From contig CALYLW010001076.1 in the NCBI GenBank assembly GCA_944989445.1, forward strand, positions 20,021 to 84,020: DNA of 64,000 nucleotides. The letters are read 5' to 3'. Below are positions 1-10,009 of the stretch, piece after piece. The stretch is from Ampullaceana balthica. Lineage: Eukaryota > Mollusca > Gastropoda > Lymnaeidae. Made by a program: the position numbers and the translations under genes. Numbering within the stretch: the stretch's first letter is position 1; every line of letters starts with the position of its first letter. Under the pieces are notes generated by a model that had not been told where the DNA came from, searched no databases, and saw nothing but the letters and a program-made list of their open reading frames with translations.

Positions 1-463
1 TTCCTGGATAATTTTTAAAAAACTTCTCAGTAAGTAAATTAATTTTAGCATGGGTAACAAATCTGGCTAGCAAGGTACTAGATAAACAAAATGAATGTAT
101 TACAAGAGCCAAAAAAATGCCTAAGAAATTTTAAAAACTAAAAAATTAGCGCTGTAATAGTTAAAATATAACATATATTAATGCATTTAATAATTAAAAA
201 TGAAAGTTCTCAGGAGAAAAGAAAATTAGCAGCGAAATAATATACGTGCCAAAACTGCAGGCTTATCCCGGCCCTTATTTGAAGTCTTAAAAATACAGTA
301 CATGTCTAGAATGTTTAGAATTATCATTAATTATGAAATATTGTTAAATAGGCCTAGGCCTAATTATTTTTCTTCCCTGGTTTTGTGTTTTTGTTTTTGT
401 TTTAAATAACAAATTTATTAACAATTGAATTAATAACTTAATTTTTGTTTTTTTAGATGTACA
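1..463 (+). other. AT-rich 5' flank with a 3' splice site
   Basis: There is no coding sequence here. A T-rich tract ending in AG at 455-456 forms a good 3' splice site 7 bases before the ATG at 464, so the following gene probably has at least one upstream non-coding exon. I saw no terminal inverted repeat in this stretch that would mark the edge of a transposon. Confidence 0.5.
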
Positions 464-979
464 ATGGAGAAACCAAACTTTCACAAGTTGTTGTATGAAG
501 GATATTTGAAGGCATTTCCCAACAAGCGCAAGCAAGACTCTCAAAGAGAAGTAACTGAAATTTGGAATAAATTGAAAAAAGAGGATGATTTGCCAACAAA
601 AGTAGATTCGTTATTGAATAGTTATGCCGCCTTAGCACAGAAAAATAAGGCAACATTAATGAGCTTCTGGGCAGACCAGTCTATGAAGAGTGTAAATGTT
701 CTTCCTAAAAAAGCAGCCACACATGTAAAAATTGAAAAAGAAGTTGTGAAACATCAAACACAAACCATTCAACAAGACCACATAGAAATCGATTTAGAAG
801 CTTGTCCATTAAGTACTACTTGTGATGAAAAATCTGTAAAATACAAAGCAAAAGTACAAGGTGAATTACTGAGTCAGATAAGCATCTTCAAGACCGATTT
901 GATTGGCTTGTATAAACGAAAAAGAAAGTGGTGTTTTAAGTTCAGATCAGGAAAAGGAACTAAAAGGAAAAAAAATTAA
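464..979 (+). CDS. N-terminal part of a DDE transposase-like protein, upstream of a frameshift
   Basis: This 171-codon frame starts at the first good ATG after the splice acceptor at 456. I do not recognise a named domain. Residues about 1-70 are charged, with several W and Y residues (an FHKLLYEGYLKAF stretch near the start), and look like a small helical domain; the rest is lysine-rich linker. The frame overlaps the next one (903-2900) by 77 bases. The downstream frame has no early ATG and opens only after a TGA at 900-902, so the two are best read as one gene carrying a +1 shift (or equivalent indel) between about 903 and 915. After that point the sequence in this frame is just K/R-rich read-through. 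A pseudogenising indel, an assembly error, or less likely recoding would explain it. Confidence 0.7.
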   Translation: MEKPNFHKLLYEGYLKAFPNKRKQDSQREVTEIWNKLKKEDDLPTKVDSLLNSYAALAQKNKATLMSFWADQSMKSVNVLPKKAATHVKIEKEVVKHQTQTIQQDHIEIDLEACPLSTTCDEKSVKYKAKVQGELLSQISIFKTDLIGLYKRKRKWCFKFRSGKGTKRKKN

Positions 980-2900
980 GGTTGATGAGCTAGAAAAAAA
1001 ACTGAAAAGAAAGAAATATGAACAAGAAAAACAGAAGATATACCGAAAAAAGAAAAAAGAAACTTTAGCGCAAATTTGTGCTGAAAATCCTGACGTCAGC
1101 AGCAAATTAAAGATCCGACAGAAAGCTGGTCGACCAACAATTGAAGAAGATCAGCCGCTCCTTTTAAAAACCATTGTTGACATTGCATTGTATGGGTCTG
1201 CTGCTCACGACAAAAGACAGAGTGAAATTTATCGTAGTGTTAGAAATCTCGATGATTTGACAGAACAATTAAAGATTCAAGGTTTACAAATAAGTAGAAG
1301 CGCTGTTTATACTCGCCTTTTGCCAAAACGAAGTTTATCATCAGAAGGCAAACGCCATGTAACAACTGTGCCAGTGAAGTTAATTCGAGCGCAAAATGAT
1401 TTACACTCAAAACACATTGATGGTAGGTTTTGTACAGCTACTTTGAATCACCTAGAAGAAGTGGCTTCTTTGTTAGGTCCTAAAGAAGTATGCTTCATCA
1501 GTCAAGATGACAAAGCCAGAGTCCCCATTGGATTGACAGCAGCTAACAAGCAAGCTCCACTTTTAATGCATGTCGAATACCGCGTTACATTGCCTGATCA
1601 CGACTGGGTAGTAGCATCTAGACACAAACTCATACCATCTGTTTATGCTGGCATTGAAATCCAAAAAGACGGTTTAGGTAAACCCGAAGCTGTAACATAT
1701 GCAGGCCCAACTTACATAGCCATCAGATCAGGCAAGCATTGCTCATCATCAGCTTATAGCCATGGACTGGACTATGAAAGGCTGCTTGAATTGGAAGAGT
1801 TTGACATTGTTACAAAGGATCCAAGCAACAAGATGATCAAACCGATTCTTATTATGTCTGTGGATGGTGGACCTGATGAAAATCCAAGGTATCAAAAAGT
1901 TATTGATGTGGCCATCCATCATTTTGTGAAGCAGAACATTGATGCAATGTTTGTAGCAACTAATGCGCCTGGTAGAAGTGCGTATAATCGAGTAGAAAGG
2001 CGAATGGCTCCTCTTAGTCGAGAACTGTCGGGACTAATTTTGCCACATGAACATTTCGGAAGCCACCTCGACACACAAGGTCGAACAATTGATGAAGAGT
2101 TGGAAAAATTAAACTTCAAATATGCTGGCGAAACATTGTCAGAAATATGGAAGCAAGTAAGCATAGACAATTTTCCAACAGTGGCAGAATATATTGTGCC
2201 TGAAAAGTCTGAGCTTGAAGTTGAAAATGTAATAATCAAAGATCAAGTTTGGTACCAAAAACATGTAAGGACAAGTCAGTACTTTCTACAAATTGTCAAA
2301 TGTTGTGATTTAACTTGTTGCCAACCGATTAGAAGCTCATACTTTGATATTATTGCTGATCGATTTATCCCCCCGCCAATTCCAATCTGCCAAACTAATG
2401 AGGGCCTTAAAGCACCAGAAGTATCTGATATAAACTCACATAGATTTCCATCTCTTTTCTTCAATCAGTCTGTGAAAGTTGAAAACATACTACCTAGATC
2501 AGCAAAAGCATTCAAAATTCTTCCATATGATATATATTGTCCATCTATTCAGTTGCTAATGTTTGATCGTAAAATATGTCACCTTTATGTTGCTTCGCAA
2601 GCCATGTTAAAGAAGCACGTTCAACAGCACCAACGCTGTATGCCTGGGCCCAGTCAAATACTACATGCACCCCAACAGCAAATAATTCGTCCAATGCGAG
2701 TGGCAGCCAAAAGACAGAGAGAGCTCATGGCAATTATTGCTTATGGAGAGATGTTCAGTGCAGAATGGCTAGATGAAGAAAATGTTGACTTGTCTGGTGT
2801 TTCGGTTCCACAAGAAAGAATTCAGCCAGAACCTATGCCAATAATAACAATTGAGGAACATTTGACATCTCCATGGGAAGATATAGAGGCTAAGATATAG
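903..2900 (+). CDS. DDE/RNase H-like transposase-derived protein with degenerate C2H2 finger
   Basis: This is a long frame of 665 codons without stops. Residues 1-60 form a K/E-rich probable coiled coil. A helix-turn-helix-like stretch lies at about 118-143 (ISRSAVYTRL). A DDE-like core follows: SQDDKARV at 200-207, SVDGGPDENPRY at 319-330 and NAPGRSAYNRVERRM at 354-368, giving candidate acids D202/D203, D321 and E365. The spacing and the DGG plus PG-x-S-x-x-N-x-x-E pattern recall bacterial ISAzo13-type transposases; this is a resemblance, not a family assignment. Two CC pairs (467-468, 472-473) and a C-x12-H-x3-H half finger (559-577) follow; the first finger Cys is Arg (CGT). The acidic C terminus ends at TAG 2898-2900. 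I see no flanking inverted repeats, so this could be a domesticated gene or an element whose ends lie outside. The function is unknown. Confidence 0.8.
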   Translation: MACINEKESGVLSSDQEKELKGKKIKVDELEKKLKRKKYEQEKQKIYRKKKKETLAQICAENPDVSSKLKIRQKAGRPTIEEDQPLLLKTIVDIALYGSAAHDKRQSEIYRSVRNLDDLTEQLKIQGLQISRSAVYTRLLPKRSLSSEGKRHVTTVPVKLIRAQNDLHSKHIDGRFCTATLNHLEEVASLLGPKEVCFISQDDKARVPIGLTAANKQAPLLMHVEYRVTLPDHDWVVASRHKLIPSVYAGIEIQKDGLGKPEAVTYAGPTYIAIRSGKHCSSSAYSHGLDYERLLELEEFDIVTKDPSNKMIKPILIMSVDGGPDENPRYQKVIDVAIHHFVKQNIDAMFVATNAPGRSAYNRVERRMAPLSRELSGLILPHEHFGSHLDTQGRTIDEELEKLNFKYAGETLSEIWKQVSIDNFPTVAEYIVPEKSELEVENVIIKDQVWYQKHVRTSQYFLQIVKCCDLTCCQPIRSSYFDIIADRFIPPPIPICQTNEGLKAPEVSDINSHRFPSLFFNQSVKVENILPRSAKAFKILPYDIYCPSIQLLMFDRKICHLYVASQAMLKKHVQQHQRCMPGPSQILHAPQQQIIRPMRVAAKRQRELMAIIAYGEMFSAEWLDEENVDLSGVSVPQERIQPEPMPIITIEEHLTSPWEDIEAKI

Positions 2901-3078
2901 GATTTGGATTTGTTTGTAAAAAAATATGTTTAATATATACATTAAAGGTGTATTTAGAGTTTAAATTTTTAATCTCATTTCTGCTTGAAGTTAGAACAAG
3001 TCTTTGTAAATATTTTAATTGTCTTAAAAATTTAAAATGTTATATTAATTTGAAATATGTTCATAATTTAAAGATGTT
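2901..3078 (+). promoter_or_regulatory. 3' UTR-like AT-rich tail with ATTAAA signal
   Basis: AT-rich sequence follows the stop codon. ATTAAA at 2941-2946 is a plausible poly(A) signal variant about 40 bases after the stop. No coding sequence was seen. Confidence 0.4.
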
Positions 3079-4480
3079 GGGTAAAGAGAGGTAATAAGCC
3101 TCAGGTTTTCAACATGTTTTCTTTTTTTCCTTTGAAATCAAAAAATATTATTACATTCAAACAACTAATGCTTTTAAGTCATAGGCAACCTATATTTCTA
3201 TAAGGGAAAATTTTTATTCAACATAATTATGAAGCAAAATAGCAAAAATATACTAAAAAGTTTGACATATCCATTTATGAAACTTAACCGAAATGGGGGC
3301 AATAAGCCCCATTTTGTAGAAGGTATACATTTTCACAGTGGCTGTTGACAACTCTCATTGGTCCACTCTATGTCTTAAATATAAGCCTCTTATAGGATTT
3401 CTATGCCTTTAACATGGTACTAAATGCTTTGGTTCACCTTTTTTCGTGTCCTGTTGTAAGTGACGAAATTGGTTTCATCACCGATAAATTTCTGACTGGG
3501 GTGACCACATCATTTCCACATCCTGATAAGTATTCTTGTATAGTTCAAACCATTTCTCAATGACCCAAAGGTCCTCAGCTTTAGCCCTTTGCATAGTGCT
3601 CTGTTTCTCTAAGGATTACTGTTGGATCTTGCCTCAGAAAGCCTCAAAACTAGTCAAGACTAGGTCAACGATCCATAAATTGTGACTAATGGATCTATAA
3701 TACTATAATAAAAAATTCAAAAACAAATTTTTAAAATTATTTCCATGAGTCATTAATTTTTGTTTTCATTTTAAAACATTTCTTAATATTGTTTTTTAGT
3801 TTAAAACATGAAATTTCTTGTTTTATCGATATTGTTTTTGTGGTTTTCACATTTTTTTTAAAAATTTGGGGGGCATTATCATTAAGCTCCAGGATTTTCA
3901 TAAATTAATTTAAACAAGCTAATTATTGAAAAACTGGACCAAATTCCTCTTAAAATGGTCTCCATTCAAAATAGTACAGGAAAAATCCTTCACCTAAGAC
4001 CCGTTTTAAGTTTTATTATTTTTTAAACATTGCTTCCTTTGTAGCAGCACTTGGTATACAAATATCAGTAATTTTACTTTAAAAAATGACATACCCAGAT
4101 TGTTAAAGGTGAAAAAAATGTACTTAATTAGTATAGATGTACTTGTAACTGAGAGAAATTTGAAAATCTCAGCTTAAAAATATTCTTTTATTACCAAAAT
4201 AAAGATGTCCCAACTGAGCAAAAATTGTAAGACATGTTTGAATAAAACAGGAAACTGCAGAAAAAATTCACTCATACAAATATAATGCAAAGTTACAGTC
4301 AATGCCATAGGCTAGAAACCCAAGTTTTGTTTTAAATGATTCCCAGATTATTTTGTTTCTTTCCACCATGTAGACCTTAATGCCTTTCTTCCCTTAAAAA
4401 ATGGCGTCAAGCATTTTACTCAATGACCCCAGTAAGTGGAGCCTATTGCCCCACGGGGCCTTTTAACCTGCTTTACCCTA
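3079..4480 (-). mobile_element. Decayed pogo/Tigger-like DNA transposon
   Basis: The ends are imperfect inverted repeats: GGGTAAAGAGAGGTAATAAG at the left, and at the right the reverse complement of GGTAAAGCAGGTTAAAAGG with small gaps. On the minus strand near 3,440-3,640 there is a broken transposase segment. It reads RAKAEDLWVIEKWFELY, then SPQSEIY and, after a shift, DETNFVTYNRTRKKV. The order E-x-W-F-x-x-Y, P-x-x-I-Y, DETN matches the first catalytic Asp region of DDE_1 (pogo/Tigger/jerky) transposases. Stops and shifts make it inactive. A target duplication could not be fixed. Confidence 0.55.
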
Positions 4481-4486
4481 ATGTGT

Positions 4487-4590
4487 AAACATTTTTGTAA
4501 AACCTGTAATCTCTTTTCTGTTTAGTGTAAGCCTTTGTAGTTATGAATTGGAAATATGTCATAAGTTAAAAGTTTATTAAACTTTGTTTT
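4487..4590 (+). repeat. Diverged second copy of the upstream 3' UTR segment
   Basis: The segment TGTAATCTCTTTTCTG...GTGTAAGCCTTTGTAG...GGAAATATGTCATAAGTTAAAAG (4,505-4,572) resembles 2,969-3,072 (AATCTCATTTCTG, AAGTCTTTGTAAAT, GAAATATGTTCATAATTTAAAG). The two lie on either side of the pogo-like element. Confidence 0.35.
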
Positions 4591-4644
4591 TCTAAACATT
4601 TTTCTTTTTATTATTTATTTATTTATTTTTTATTGTATTTTTTT

Positions 4645-4778
4645 TTGGGGGGGGGGTTATCAAATGTTGACGTAATTTTATAGGGGGAGTCTCTGGAAGT
4701 TTGACAAGTTGTTGACAAGGGGGAGGGGGGGAGGTAAAAATCGCCAAAAAATTGTTGACGTAATTTATGGACAGCCCT
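4645..4778 (+). mobile_element. 3' part of the GGGGCCGTCCATAAA MITE family
   Basis: G-rich runs are followed by GACGTAATTTATGGACAGCCC at the right end. This matches the right ends of the complete copies at 16,045-16,333 and 19,071-19,344. The left inverted repeat is not present, so this copy is truncated. Confidence 0.55.
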
Positions 4779-4974
4779 ATAACTGTAAAATTTTCAGTAC
4801 AAACAGATAATGCTAAACTAAAATAATATGCAAATAAAAGAATACATTAAATGCACATTATATAATTTTTGTACATTTTATAAATAAAACATAGATCGAA
4901 AATCGAACCCGGGCGATAATTTACGATTAAATGTATAACTTTAAAATTATTAAAAACTATTTTTAAACTGGCCC

Positions 4975-5296
4975 AGATGATTTGCCTGCAAGATTATTAA
5001 AAGAATACAACACAAAGATAACTTAATACAACCCTCAGATAGACATAAGGATAAAAACACCTTTTTTTAATTCCGTATGCAAGAACAAACACATACCAGT
5101 TTTCCTTCTTCCCGTCCGGAATTCGGGCGTGGAATGGGTTGCCTGAAGAATCCAGGAAAACCAACACTTTATCAACATTTAAATCTCTAATAAAAATGCA
5201 GGACTAAACACAAACCATAGATAAGCGTAGGACGCAATAATCTTCTGTATAGAAGGAGCGTCTGTAAACAGATAAGATAAGATAAGATAAGATATT
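4975..5296 (+). mobile_element. L2/CR1-like non-LTR retrotransposon 3' end
   Basis: The plus strand encodes the end of a non-LTR ORF2 in pieces: SDRHKDKN, then IPYARTNTYQFSFFPSGIR and AWNGLP. A shared 3' UTR follows (GACGCAATAATCTTCTGTAT, GAAGGAGCGTCTGTAAACA), ending in (GATAA)n at 5,271-5,295, a microsatellite tail typical of CR1/L2-type elements. Related 3' ends occur on the minus strand at 44,690-45,010 and 50,230-50,525. Confidence 0.7.
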
Positions 5297-5319
5297 AAGC
5301 TTTTGTTATGAAAATTTCA

Positions 5320-5880
5320 GTACAAACAGATAATACCCATTAGAAATTAATGCCTTAAAGGCTTATGTCTATCTGAGGATTGTATAAGTTAGCTTTGTGT
5401 TGTATTTCTAAATTAGAATTAATTGCTCTATGCATGATTACTACTCTACTCTTGGTTCTTCTATCCTCTAGTGTTTCAAGGTTTAATGATTTAACTAATG
5501 GTGTTATTCTTGTAAGTTTTGAGTAATCTCCAGTAATGAATCTGGCAGCTCTTTTTAAAAATTTGTTCTAGTTTATCAATGTTTTCTTTGGTGGTTGGGC
5601 CCCCATACAGAAGATGCATATTATAGCTCAGGTCTCACTAAAGTGAGGTAGCATTTTAGTTTTACATTCTTATTACATCTCTTAAAGTTTCTTTTTATAA
5701 AGCCAAAGGTTTTGTTTGATTTTTAAAATAATTTCATTGACATGGGTGTTCCATGATAGTTTTTCATTTATTATTACTCCTAAGTATTTTGCTTCTTTAG
5801 ATTAGATTAGTTCTTTTCCATGAATTATCAATTCATCAATCAATGAGTCTGGGAGTCTCTTTCCATAACTATTGTACTGT
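5320..5880 (-). mobile_element. L2/CR1-like reverse transcriptase C-terminal remnant
   Basis: The minus strand reads SKEAKYLGVIINEKLSWNTH, then NEIILKIKQNLWLYKKKL and, after damage, KRAARFITGDYSKLTRITPL and LNLETLEDRRTKSRVVIMHR. This is the classic YLGV...LSW..H / RAARFI..DY / LE.RR..SR series downstream of the RT core in Jockey-superfamily elements. Stops and shifts show it is dead. It lies tail to tail with the plus-strand copy at 4,975-5,296. Confidence 0.75.
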
Positions 5881-5893
5881 ATAATATAATCTA

Positions 5894-6145
5894 CTAGATA
5901 CGACCCGCGGCGTAGCATACGCCGCAGACTTGCTCATAGATAGTGCAAAGAACGGACACAATATTGCAGCACGAAAAAATGAAAACAACGCGAGTGAACG
6001 TCGGGGGAGAGAGGGGGGGGGGACTCCAACGCATTGTTGGTCTCGAGACATGCGCACTGCGATTGTTGTTACTTTCCCCCCAACCCTGCACCGCTATCGC
6101 TTGCCAACTATAAACCGTGATTGGTCGACCATAGCGAGGGTCACA
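5894..6145 (-). mobile_element. Helitron-type 3' end (non-autonomous)
   Basis: On the minus strand an 8-bp-stem hairpin GCGGCGTA/TACGCCGC (5,907-5,925, loop of 3) lies 9 bases before a terminal CTAG (5,894-5,897), followed by T in the flank. Hairpin plus CTRR at an A/T target is the Helitron 3' signature. Interior sequence (GCGCACTGCGATTGTTGTTA, TAGCGAGGGT) is shared with the copy at 55,878-56,110. The 5' TC end is not defined. Confidence 0.7.
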
Positions 6146-6256
6146 CATCATGCTTGTTTGCACACTTCTTGTGTTTGTTCTGGTGAATTATATAATGTAG
6201 ATATTCCTACTGCAAACTCTTTTGATTTTTATGAGCTTTTAATTATTAGTTTAGAG

Positions 6257-6340
6257 CAGTGATGGCAAACCTAAGGCACGCGTGCCACAGACGGCACACA
6301 GGGCTTCGTTAGCCGGCACGCGACTAAAATTTTACTGCCT
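6257..6340 (+). mobile_element. hAT-like terminal sequence (one end)
   Basis: CAGTGATGGCAAACCTAAGG followed by GCACGCGTGCC looks like the terminus of a hAT element. No convincing partner end or 8-bp duplication was found; a weak candidate lies near 6,938-6,955. Confidence 0.4.
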
Positions 6341-7084
6341 TAATCAAAAATAAAAATAAGATAATACTATTTAATTTTTTAGTCTGTTCTTGAACGTTTC
6401 ACTTAAATATCGCGTTATGCCACTGGCATAGGGGTAAAGCTTAGATTTCAGATTTTCATATACATGGGTATAGAAATGATATACATAATCTTTGACCCAA
6501 TTTATGACGTTTTAATTGTTTGGGGTCAGTCATATTACTTGTTACATGGCAAAGAATACGCCAAAGTTAAAGCAGCTAATGTTTGCTAAACGAATTCAAA
6601 TTTATTGCAGACTACCCGTTTCCAGATCTAAGCATTTTGAGGTAAGCTATGAATAACTGTAATTGAATATCTTTAACAGAATGCACAAATATAATGTAAA
6701 AACATGCAATTTAATAATATAGCACAACACGAACGCTTAGTAAGGAAACCAAACTTATTCACATGCGCTCATTTCTTTGCCCTGCGCGTGCTGTTTTCCA
6801 TCAGTAAACTCCCACAGAAGGGTCTCTTTTGGAAGCCAATGGTCTGACATAAGCACAGCTTGCCCCGCCCAGAGTAGTTGGGACTCCATCATGAGGCTTG
6901 TTTAGATACTTGGGAGTCTGCTTCGGTGTCTGGAACCTTTGCCTACCATTTGATGTTAAGAATTTTCCTCGGGCCTTAGGTGATATATTACTTTATTGCT
7001 CGAATACTCAATTCACTGGTGATTTAAAATGATGGATATTAAAAACTCTATTTACAGGAAAACTGCTTTGTACATCAGCAGAAT
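6341..7084. other. Intergenic, no recognised feature
   Basis: AT-rich sequence. No gene, repeat array or clean element end is supported here, except that it may be the interior of the hAT-like element starting at 6,257. Confidence 0.4.
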
Positions 7085-7266
7085 CAGGGCCGGTCTTAGC
7101 AATTGCGGGGCCCTATGCGGCTTAGTACGTGAAATGGATTGCGCGGGGCCCAGTTTGGGTAGGGATAAGGAATTAATAAGGATAATAAGAGAACCTTAAT
7201 ATAGTTATATGAAAGTGCGGGGCCCACTGCGGCCGCATAGATTGCAGTGGCCTAAAACCGGCCATG
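7085..7266 (+). mobile_element. hAT MITE, 8-bp TSD AGCAGAAT
   Basis: Terminal inverted repeats CAGGGCCGGTCTTAG and, reversed, CATGGCCGGTTTTAGG bound a 182-bp element rich in GGGGCCC. AGCAGAAT occurs exactly on both sides (7,077-7,084 and 7,267-7,274). Similar ends (CAGGGCCGG) occur at 54,313. Confidence 0.88.
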
Positions 7267-7611
7267 AGCAGAATAAATCTACTGGCAGAAACTGTGGCGC
7301 AAACGGCTGGTTTAACAACAATAAATGAGATGGCTTAACGTATAGTTGGACTTAAACCAGTTGGGAGTTCAATCATGGAGGCAGAATGCCAACAATATAA
7401 TGACATAATATTAAGGAACAGACCATGGCCCTAATATATGATGGGGCAGAACTAGTTCCTAATTACACATAGCAATGGAGTCTTGGGAGGCGAGGGAGCC
7501 CTACGCTCCGATGACTGCCATGTATGACATTGCCCTGCAGATGAAGCAGGTTGCTGATAGCTTTAAGAGAGTAATCCCAATCTTTCCAGAATGTGAGATT
7601 AAATTAGATTT

Positions 7612-8020
7612 TTCCTGCATAGTGTGTTGCACAATATAGGATAGAGGAGAGGTAGTTCCTACATGGTGTGTTGCACAATATAGGATAGAGGAGAGGTAGT
7701 TCCTACATGGTGTGTTGCACAATATAGGATAGAGCAGAGGTAGTTTCTACATGGGGTATTCCATAATATAGGATAGAGCAGAGGTAGTTCCTACATGGTG
7801 TGTTGCACAATATAGAATAGAGGCGAGTTAGTTCCTACAAGGTGTGTTACACAATATAGGATAGAGGCGAGTTAGTTCCTACAAGGTTTGTTACACAATA
7901 TAGGATAGAGGCGAGTTAGTTCCTACAAGTCTTGTTACACAATATAGGATAGAGGATATCTATTTCCTACATGGTGTGTTGTAAAATAGAGGATATAGGT
8001 CGAGTTCCAACATGGTGGTG
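7612..8020 (+). repeat. 44-bp minisatellite, about 9 copies
   Basis: The unit GTGTGTTGCACAATATAGGA plus TAGAGGAGAGGTAGTTCCTA repeats with increasing divergence to the right. It is not coding. Confidence 0.85.
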
Positions 8021-8816
8021 TGTTGCAAAATTTTTAAGAGTATTGAAAACTTGTGTTGAAAGCCTACCAAACATACCCGAATATCTTGTTCTAAAACAAG
8101 ACTGACAATAGACTTTGGACATTTGATGATGGTCTGGGAAAAGTCTTGCCAGTTGATTTAACCTGACACTTTGATGAACCGTTTGACAAACCAGGGTTTA
8201 GTTGACAAATTTGGGAATCTTCTTCTCTGTCGAAAATATATAGGAGTTTAAGTAAACAGTTAACAAATATATATTTTATAACTTAATTTTTTTTTCAAAT
8301 TTGTGGTAGATCAAATTGGTCGTTATTAGTGTTTTTAAGGTCAAATTCTGGTAATTATAAGCTTTTATAAAATATAATAATAAATGGTTTTTAATTATTC
8401 AAAAATTGATTCCAGCACATAATTTTACATTGCAGAGTGGGGGGGGGTGTGGGGGTTCCACTATGTTTTAATAGTTTCATTTCAAGCTATAACAGACGTG
8501 TGTTAGAATTCAGCTCAACAACGCTTTCCTTGGCTCCTTTATTTCCATTTGGCACGATCTATAAAACGGGAACGCGTAAAGTTTAAAGAAACAATTCTTC
8601 TTTATTACGTCTGTTTGTATGTTTTGTTTTTAAATCTAAAATTACCGCCAAAGGCCTTAATAACAACCGAGTCATCTGAGTTACTGAACTTTGTTACTTT
8701 CAAGTGTTGTCAAATTAATAAACTTACTAAACAAATAGCCAAAAAATTGGGAAATCAAAAAGAATCCAATGCGGTAGATTAGGTTTAGACGCAATTTTTA
8801 TGTCAGCAATAATTAT
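8021..8816. other. Intergenic, no recognised feature
   Basis: AT-rich sequence with a G run near 8,440. A 77-codon frame at 8,549-8,782 has no recognised similarity and is not supported. Confidence 0.4.
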
Positions 8817-9008
8817 TACCGTATTTTCTCCCTATAAGGCGAACTTTTTCTTTTCCCAAAAGTGGGTTTGTGTTGGTGCGTCTTATATGACGAATAGAAT
8901 TTAATAGAAAGTGTTTGGTTCAGAATCTTTTTTTTTCCTAGATTTTCCTTCTTTAAAATTGGGTACGTCTTACATTCCGGAGCATCTTATAAGGCGAAAA
9001 ATACGGTA
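8817..9008 (+). mobile_element. MITE with TACCGTATTTT ends, TA target
   Basis: Inverted repeats CCGTATTTTCTCCCTATAAG and, at the other end reversed, CCGTATTTTTCGCCTTATAA are flanked by TA on both sides (8,817-8,818 and 9,007-9,008). The 188-bp interior has no coding sequence. Confidence 0.8.
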
Positions 9009-9785
9009 TTTGGCTTGCAAAAGTTTGCGTTTGTCTAATTAAGTTGATTTTTATATTGGATTTGTTATTTGTATTGGTATAATTTAAAATGCATTTACTT
9101 GTTAGCGTGTATCAGATAATATTTTTTTCATGTAAAGGGCTAATACTCCGCCAAATTTATAAAAGAAAAAATTGTATTAGTAATTTCCCTTCATAAAATG
9201 ACAAAAGTGAAAAGAGTGTGTAGGGGTAAAAAATATAATTAAAAAAAAACGGGGTTCAGTTACAAACTTGAAGGAAAATGTCAACTTTAAAATGAAGTTT
9301 GTTACTCTTTTTATTTTGAATGGAAACCTGGATTCTAAAATACCATGCGATTAACTGGAGTATGTTATTTTATTATAATTTTATTTTTATCCCATAATAT
9401 CTTATCCTAAAGAAAGAAATGTTTGTTTACACTAAATTATTACTAACTAACTAAGTTAAGTTCATTGCACATTCATGATTCATATTATATTACCAACTAT
9501 TACTATAACTATTATTGCTATTAATTTGAACAATTAACGTTATTCAAAGATACCAGTTAGTTACATATTTGTTAAAGTGTCACAAATAACTAAACTGTTA
9601 AGTTACTGTTACACTCGTTACACGGTTTAATACAATTAATAAACTGTTAACTGTAACGTTACAACAGGTTAAACTATTTGTAAATTTTAGGGCAGTGTGT
9701 ACGGTAGTGCCGATAAGGAATTTGACGCGTCACTTGCTACGACCTTTGGCCTGCATATGTCCCTCATTACTCTACTAGTCAGAAG

Positions 9786-9949
9786 CAATGTTCCTTCTAA
9801 GGTTCGTTGTTTCGTGTGTAAAATACAATCTCGTGTGTAACGTTGCACAGCATCCATATTTTATGTGCACATTTTTACACCCCAAAAACACATATATTAT
9901 ATTATTATTATCCTTATCAAAATTTCCTGCGCGGCGTTTGGGAACATTG
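9786..9949 (+). mobile_element. hAT MITE of the CAATGTTCC family
   Basis: Starts CAATGTTCCTTCTAAGGTTC and ends GGGAACATTG. Flanks GTCAGAAG (9,778-9,785) and GTCAGTAG (9,950-9,957) match at 7 of 8 positions, as expected for an aged hAT target duplication. Relatives are at 21,113, 35,417, 42,082 (inverted) and 57,769. Confidence 0.85.
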
Positions 9950-10009
9950 GTCAGTAGTTTTACCCACACATACGAGGAACATTTATTAGTGCTTTGAATG
10001 CTCTGTACG

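Noticed and set aside
4890..4915. tRNA B-box-like GGGTTCGATTTT on the minus strand
   Set aside because: No A box, no pairing T stem and no acceptor stem around it.
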